A DNA stretch of 64,000 nucleotides from Adiantum capillus-veneris (taxonomy: Eukaryota > Streptophyta > Polypodiopsida > Polypodiales > Pteridaceae). Below the pieces are notes generated by a model, which was not told the origin of the DNA, did not search any database, and worked only from the letters and a program-made list of their open reading frames with translations. The stretch lies in the NCBI GenBank assembly GCA_014529385.2, contig CM043945.1:97010612-97074611 (forward strand). The letters are read 5' to 3'. Numbering within the stretch: position 1 is the stretch's first letter; each line of letters opens with the position of its first letter. Below, one piece after another: positions 58,331-64,000 of this stretch. The position numbers were made by a program, and so were the translations under genes.

Positions 58331-58389
58331 GAAGAAACAAGGGAGTCATCAATCTAAGTCGACCTCTAGACAAGAAATGCTACAAGTAG

Positions 58390-58760
58390 CATGCAAGGAG
58401 TCAGGCAAATATGGGTACCAAAAGCACAAATCAAGGACAATCCGTCTCAGATTTGGGTGCCTAAAAACTCATCTATCATAATGACAAAAATTTCACATTT
58501 GACAACTCAGAGAAAACATCTTTCAGAAGAGAAACTAGAAATAGATGGGTTTGGAGGAAAAAAGAGCACAAACTGTAAAGCCGATGAAGCAGTGGAAGGT
58601 TAAATCTCAAAAAACTCAACCACAACAGATCACCAACAAAAAACCAAGATACCAGTGGAGAGTTAAATCTCAACAACCGTCATCATTGATACCTACAACT
58701 CAGGAAATCAATGTGCCAAATCATCTAGATGGTACAATCAGACATAGAGCACACAAATTA
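58390..58760 (+). pseudogene. Trp/Lys short-repeat tail after the protease domain
   Basis: Broken plus frames encode repeated short motifs: QIWVPKAQ then QIWVPKNS at about 58408-58473, and KQWKVKSQ then YQWRVKSQ at about 58588-58671. They are rich in K, Q, P and T and contain no known domain. The frame 58545-58763 is the last open piece of element C. Confidence 0.5.
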
Positions 58761-61274
58761 TAGAATTTGCTATTTATAAAACATCAACAGGAAACCTTGA
58801 CCACGGAAACCCTTGAGTTAACTACTTAAGACCCCAACTCTTGCACAACATGCTGGTTTGAATTTCATTGATCTTCAGAGCATGGTAGAGCCAACCACGG
58901 CTATGCATAGACACGATTGTTCAACCCATGTACACAGTCGTCCCATAGTACTCCATCTAGGAGGGGTGGAAGGGAACTTTAGTAATTAAGGGCAATGTTT
59001 GAAGAAGGAGGAAAAAAGTTGGATGTTAACTGTGTTTTTTGCAAAATTACCTAATAATGCTCTTAAAAATCATCAACAGGGGAATTTCAACTGATAACAT
59101 CTCCTCGATGAGTGTAAATAGTGTATATACCATTAGAACTTATACATTAAAAAAATAGCCTTGGTTCCTTATTTTCATCAAATTTTCTTGATATTGAAAC
59201 TTTAAAATGGAGAAGTCCACCAGAAAGTAATAAATTAGTGTTTTTAATGGATTTTCTTAATTATTGATTTTTCACTTTGCTTTTTAAGTGTACTTTATGA
59301 TTTTCTTTGATTTTTTAATAAACAAGTCAAAAAGTAATAATAAATAGAAAATGAGCTCGGATGGAGAAACTAAAGATACACTGATGATAAGAAGAAACAA
59401 GGCAGACGACACAAAAATTTTCAACCAAAATGAGAAATGGAAGCGGGAGGCCTAAATTAGGTCGCCAAGGCCTACTATTGCAAATTCTTGTAGAATGAGC
59501 TAACGGAGTCCGATTGAGGAAATTTTTTATTTAACATAGATTTCATAGCCTAGTAGGACTAACAGAGGAATCTGGGGAAAAATAGTTTGGAAAGTCCGAA
59601 TATAGATATCCAAGGTAGCCCGAAATCACCTCATTTCCACTAGTCACTCTTGGAGGAAAGAGCTTTCTACCTTCTTTGCATGCGATTTTCGGAGTCCACA
59701 GTTACCCATTTTCAGCGCCATCTCTCACGAGACATGAGGGATAGGTTCTAATCTTATCAAAGAACGTTTCTATACGGTCGGATAGCAAGTCTAGGACTAG
59801 GAAAAAACCCTAGAATCCCAGCAGTGCACAAACACCTACGACACAAAAACGACCACAGCAGCCTGTCAGCTCAACCAAATTGGACGATACTTGAATTGTA
59901 GTATGTCCCTAGATAGTAGAATACCTCCATATCATTAGATGACCATTTGGAAGGGGTCGAGGGGGTCCCAAGTAAATAATCTAGGTTTTTGTCTCATGCC
60001 AAAATTGGATTTTGACTCCACCGGAAGCTTATAGACAAGGTCTATACACAATGTACCTAGATGGTTTCAAGAAAATAGTCAAGGAGAGCTCTCAAATAGC
60101 AGGAAACAGCTCGAAGACTACAAAGTGTGAAATGTGACATATGAATTCAAACTGACTCTGATAGAGCCCAAACTGGAGGATCAACATCAGGACTATGTAG
60201 CGGACAAGTCCATGGCTTCAAAAGTGACCAAACAACTCTACACACCAAGTAGTAACAAAAACCGGTGATTTCAGAGTCGACAAGAGCACGAAGTGATGCC
60301 AACACGACCAAACCTTTCCCAATTTAATTTTAGGACTTGTTTTAGGTGTAATCAAGATGTGTAGGTCAAAAAAGTATCTTTTCATGCAGAAAATGTGATT
60401 GTGGTTAATAATCATGATTATTTACTTTTGTGCATATTTGGCTTGAAAATTATTTTGTCACTTCACCTATCACTTATACACATCTATCTCATGCTACATA
60501 TCAACTTTGAGCCCAAAAGATCAAGAAAATCTCAGATTTTGTCAAAAAACGCACTAAAGGCTCTTCTGTTCAAATTTTGAGTTAATTGTCACATTTTTTG
60601 ATCCAAATCATCCCATATCTCACACAAAGGCTTTACATTATGTCTAGAACCAACTTGCAATGAAAACTGTTCAATTTGATGAAAAAGTTAGTGATCGGCA
60701 TGGCATCCTTACATGTTTTTATGCATCTATGCATGGCTTTTGTATAACATGAATTAATGAAATATATCACAGAAGACTATGTAGTGTCATCATCATACAA
60801 ATTACAAAAAGTGGTCATAGTCCAAGCTTCTAGTAGGGGTGATGTAGAGTAGGTGTACTTGTATACGTATGGTTAGATAGATCTTTAAAACTCAGTATAA
60901 TTAAAGGATTATCCAATCTTTAATGATAAGATTTCTAGACTAAGGAAAAATTCCTCAACATGATAATACCTACGTGTGAAAAAAGTCACAATGTTATTGT
61001 GATGTACGTGTAGGAGAATAGCAATAAAATCTAGCGATTCACCACAACACTGACAATATATTTGTACATCAGTCATGTGTTGATAGAGGTAGTTACACTA
61101 TTTAAGTTAGCAAGATTGAAGGACTCATCGGCAAGGTATGGAGCTTTTCCCAAACATAGCTTAAACCGTGTCAAACTTGACTAAACATTTCTTCATCCAA
61201 CACTACTTTTGTCAGCTACTTCAAAGTGAGAACATGAGGAATTTCCATAGCTGAAGCCAAGTGGAGGCTGTAAC
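58761..61274. other. unassigned 2.5 kb between element C coding and element E LTR
   Basis: No gene is recognised. A CATCAACAGG motif recurs at 58778 and 59071. A palindrome of the leader-repeat type (TTAATAATCATGATTATTTAC) lies at about 60404-60425. No plus-oriented LTR like 31819-35650 was found, so C's 3' LTR seems deleted. The last five bases, GTAAC (61270-61274), are the candidate target duplication of element E. Confidence 0.4.
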
Positions 61275-62144
61275 TGTGGGATGGGTTTCTAACCTCACTT
61301 CTATCTTATTGCAGACATAGCGAGAACCACGAATATAATTGTCAATCGATGGGACGAAGCTGACTCGACTAGTGCATGGAGACTACAAGAGGGTGTCAAT
61401 CTCTTGGAAAACAATAGGCAACTCGCAACACAAGCTATACTCAAATGACCTAAGTTATCAAAAGCTAATTTCTAATCAGCAAACAAATCATAACCGTTAC
61501 AACATCAAATGACATCCCAATGTTACAAAACTTCTAGGACATGTATATAAGACCTAATCACACATGCTTATGATCTCAAATCTCACTTTTGATGAAGTGC
61601 AAAAACCACAATTATTAACAACCATGAGTTTTTTATTTAATTGTTTATTATCCCAAATGCATATAAATTCTTAGCAATGATGTCTCAATACCCCGCCTAT
61701 GCTTACTTTGTGATTCCTAACTTAAATTCCTACTTATGATGAAATTAGGTTGCAGGTCGGCAATGCCAAAAGCTACAGTTTACCATGATATGTTTACGTC
61801 AATGCATAGAGCTCTTACTTGCGGTTGCAATGCAACAGACGGAACTGCAATGTGACGACTGGGAAGGGAGTAGGAAGCGCGAGAAGGAGAGAAGTGAGCG
61901 TTGTTAGCTCACGCTGTGTTTCTATTATCCAAAACTTGAAAATAACTTACAAAAATTGGTTTTTATACCTTAGCCAAGGTTTCTTTGGTCAAAAACTACT
62001 AATCTGGGAGCTCTAAGTAAGGATAAATTGATACAATCTGGAAGCTTATAGCCCAGGGTCATCGATTACAATATCCAAAAAGAATAAGTGTTTTTATAAT
62101 AAAAGCTCCCTAAAAATGTTACATGGGTTAATGTGTTGCTAACA
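61275..62144 (-). repeat. 3' LTR of element E
   Basis: 870 bp. On the minus strand it starts TGTTAGCAACACATTAACCC and ends AACCCATCCCACA. It contains AACCTTGGCTAAGGTATAAAA (plus-strand complement at 61963-61983), as in B and C. Confidence 0.85.
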
Positions 62145-62158
62145 TTCCCCCCCTTCTC
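62145..62158 (-). other. polypurine tract of element E
   Basis: The minus strand reads GAGAAGGGGGGGAA immediately before the LTR start. This proves the LTR is the 3' one and that the element extends to higher coordinates. Confidence 0.85.
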
Positions 62159-62183
62159 GATTGTGTCATCCCTTGACATAGTT

Positions 62184-63359
62184 TCATGGACTGCAGTAGT
62201 CTTTAGGTTGACGGTTGGCGAGGCGATCTTTAAGTGCGTGTAGAGCTCTCTCATATCTGATGCGTCTTTCTTTGTCAGGGACTTGCAAAAACTGAATAGT
62301 GACTTTGTTTTTAAGTTCAATGACAGAATAGCCAACAAACCTTGATGTCAGATTGTGGATCACTGGCCCAAAAATCTTTGTTCGCCACGTGAAGAATCTT
62401 GTGTAAAAAGCCTCTTCAAATGCCAACATGTTGCTGGATGGCAAAAACATACATTTTGCATAGAAGCCATAGAGGACTTCTTTTGAAGGCTGTCCACTCA
62501 AATCATAGCACAAGCCTTTGTTACCTTCTAATAAAGACATCCAGGGGGGTCTTGCTTGCTTAGACTCATGAAAATCTTGAATGCATGTAAGCAGCATTCC
62601 ATAGATTTTATAGAGCATTGCACATGAGAGGTCAGGGAGGCTTTTGAAGCAGTTTATGGCGCCCGTTAGGGTTTTCACCATGTATTCCTTCGTTGTTGGT
62701 CCTTGCTTTGGAGCAGGCAGTCTTGGGTAGTTGAGCTAGGTTGGTCTCTTGTTCCTCAGTGATTCATGTGCTAGCCATGTCCTTACCCTTGGTACAAGAC
62801 AAAATGTAGGGTCTCTTTGTATTGCTACAGGTGCTCTTGTAAATAGAATGAGGTATCGTGAGTTCTTGTAGAGCCAGTTCTTTCTCCATTTGGGGTGGAG
62901 AGCATATGAACCTTCTTCTTGCATATCCTTGTAAAGTCTTTCTTTGACTTGCAGTAGCTCCACCTTTATCAAAGGGTAGGGCAATGACTGTTGATGCCAT
63001 TGAGCATTGATTTGGTTGGGAGTGAGCTGGGTTACATTGACTGAGTGGATAACTCTCAAGTCCCAATCCATTGGTGCTTTCCATTCAGCATCTACTTCAT
63101 GGACAATATGCTCTTTCAATGCATCTTCTTTAGCTTTAGAAAGTTGGACCATTGGCACTTGATCTTCTTTAGTAATTGGTACCTGGAATTCAGAATCTCC
63201 AGTTTTCTCTTTTATCGGTTGTGTTTCCATATCTGCAAAGGAGACTGATAGTATGTCTATAATTGACTGTTTAGAGGTTCCTGCCTCGTCTTGAGCTTCC
63301 GTATGTCGGTCTCTCAGCAATTGGTTGGCTCTCTTTAAATCCTCTATTTCCTTGAGCAA
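62184..63359 (-). pseudogene. unidentified ORF next to the 3' LTR of element E, globular part
   Basis: Two open frames (63359-62736 and 62681-62184) are in the same phase, separated by one TAG at about 62733-62735. Together they give about 390 residues. The N-terminus is helical and charged (EIEDLKRANQLLRDRHTEAQ). Then comes a Glu/Lys-rich segment, and then a globular part rich in aromatic residues: WRKNWLYKNSRYLILFTRAP, TFCLVPRVRTWLAHESL, ALLYKIYG-like helices and FYTRFFTWRTKIFGPVIHNL. I recognise no family. The position, in sense between the body and the polypurine tract, is where envelope-like or extra ORFs occur in some plant Ty3/gypsy elements, but no signal peptide or membrane span is clear. 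Confidence 0.5.
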
Positions 63360-63399
63360 CTGCTCTTCTCTTTGTATTCGCAGTAAGGCGAGGTCTCAT

Positions 63400-63990
63400 C
63401 TTTGTGCCTATTCAAACTTCAACTCAAGTTCCAAGTCCTTGTTTCTCTTCTCCAAAGTCTTATAGACTTCGTCTGTCCCCTTGAGTGAAGCTACGGCTGG
63501 GTTTTTCCTGATCTACCTTAGAAATCATTAATTTTTTCCTCGGAGTATTGCAATGAGGCATTGGCTACATCTAATTGCACTTGGATCTTTTGGATTGAAT
63601 GAGTAGTGATTAAAAGTTCATTGGTCACTTTTGTCAGCTGTTGGTCCTTGCTTTTTCATGCAGCTGACAGGTTCATGGGAGGAGCTCTCCTAAATCTTCC
63701 ATCTCTTTCTGCTGCCTTTCCTTGACAATTTAGTGTTGTTCTGCTTCATTTTTTAGCTCTTTAATCTGTCCTTGGAGATCTTCAATGATGATCATCCTGT
63801 CCTCGAGATCACCTTGTAGAGCATCTATTACCCGTTCCAATTCTTTATCTTTAGCACTGCAGCTCAGCGTTGCTGTTCGTATCTTTTCTGTCATTAGCTG
63901 CATCTGCTTTGCATACTCATTAACTTGGATGATCACTTCATTCGTGTCCCATTCTTCAGGCTATACTTGAGACTGCGTAGAAGTTCCAAC
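63400..63990 (-). pseudogene. upstream coiled-coil part of the element E ORF
   Basis: Minus-strand translation from 63936 gives IIQVNEYAKQMQLMTEKIRT, KDKELERVIDALQGDLEDRM and DLQGQIKELKNEAEQH, a clear heptad-rich coiled coil. After a stop at about 63730 similar heptads continue in broken frames (KEMEDLG; LELKFE; LLRIQREEQLLKE) into the ORF described above. The pieces may once have formed one long protein; stops near 63397, 63412 and 63727 break it. Confidence 0.5.
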
Positions 63991-64000
63991 AGATTTTGCT

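Larger units (their letters stand above)
61275..64000 (-). mobile_element. element E: LTR retroelement, 3' portion only
   Basis: A minus-strand element whose 3' LTR (61275-62144) and polypurine tract are visible; the rest runs out of the window. Its LTR matches B's and C's LTRs over most of its length, but the coding region next to it shares nothing recognisable with element C's 3' region. It may be a distinct subfamily or a non-autonomous member with an additional ORF. Confidence 0.75.

Overview
The window looks like a stretch of a large, retrotransposon-rich land-plant nuclear genome. The evidence is a multi-exon plant RNA-dependent RNA polymerase (RDR) gene, Ty1/copia and Ty3/gypsy elements primed by plant tRNA sites, a CACTA (En/Spm) transposon with Tnp2, DUF4218, DUF4216 and transposase_24-type proteins, a hAT-like element with an 8-bp target duplication, and very long (GA)n tracts. 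I cannot fix the species. A fern, lycophyte or gymnosperm seems more likely than a compact angiosperm genome, but this is an impression only.

Layout: (1) 256-4792 is element A, a minus-strand LTR element with a 498-codon gag-protease ORF and no pol; its 3' LTR carries a 771-bp hAT-like element. (2) 5135-5690 is a decayed copia reverse transcriptase fragment. (3) 6815-12750 (+) is the one convincing host gene: 14 exons of a gamma-clade (RDR3/4/5-like) RNA-dependent RNA polymerase. All junctions keep the frame (2295 nt, 764 codons plus stop), but the N-terminus was not found. (4) 13158-13370 is a leucine-rich-repeat gene fragment. (5) About 15490-20690 is element B, a truncated minus-strand copy of a Ty3/gypsy (Tat/Athila-like) family. 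(6) 21337-26924 is copia-1, complete but with many stops, on the minus strand. (7) 28330-30571 is a 5'-truncated LINE. (8) From 31819 (+) runs element C, a longer copy of the same family as B. Its LTR contains element D (32391-35298), an LTR retrotransposon reduced by internal deletion. Its gag is split by copia-2 (39602-52025, minus), whose reverse transcriptase is itself split by a 7.63-kb CACTA transposon (40622-48251). Target duplications fit each step: AATCG for D, GTCCA for copia-2, TTT for CACTA. (9) 61275 to beyond 64000 is element E (minus), with an LTR related to those of B and C but a different coding region next to it.

The most unusual features are these: a protease domain downstream of the integrase in element C; two consecutive integrase zinc-binding regions in the same element; a leader of roughly 285-bp tandem units, each with a near-perfect 22-bp palindrome, in both B and C; an unidentified coiled-coil ORF next to the 3' LTR of E; and a DLDGD catalytic motif in an RDR whose other regions look gamma-clade, where DFDGD is usual. 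The window therefore joins a gene of the RNA-silencing machinery to several layers of the transposons such machinery controls, but a functional link is only inference.
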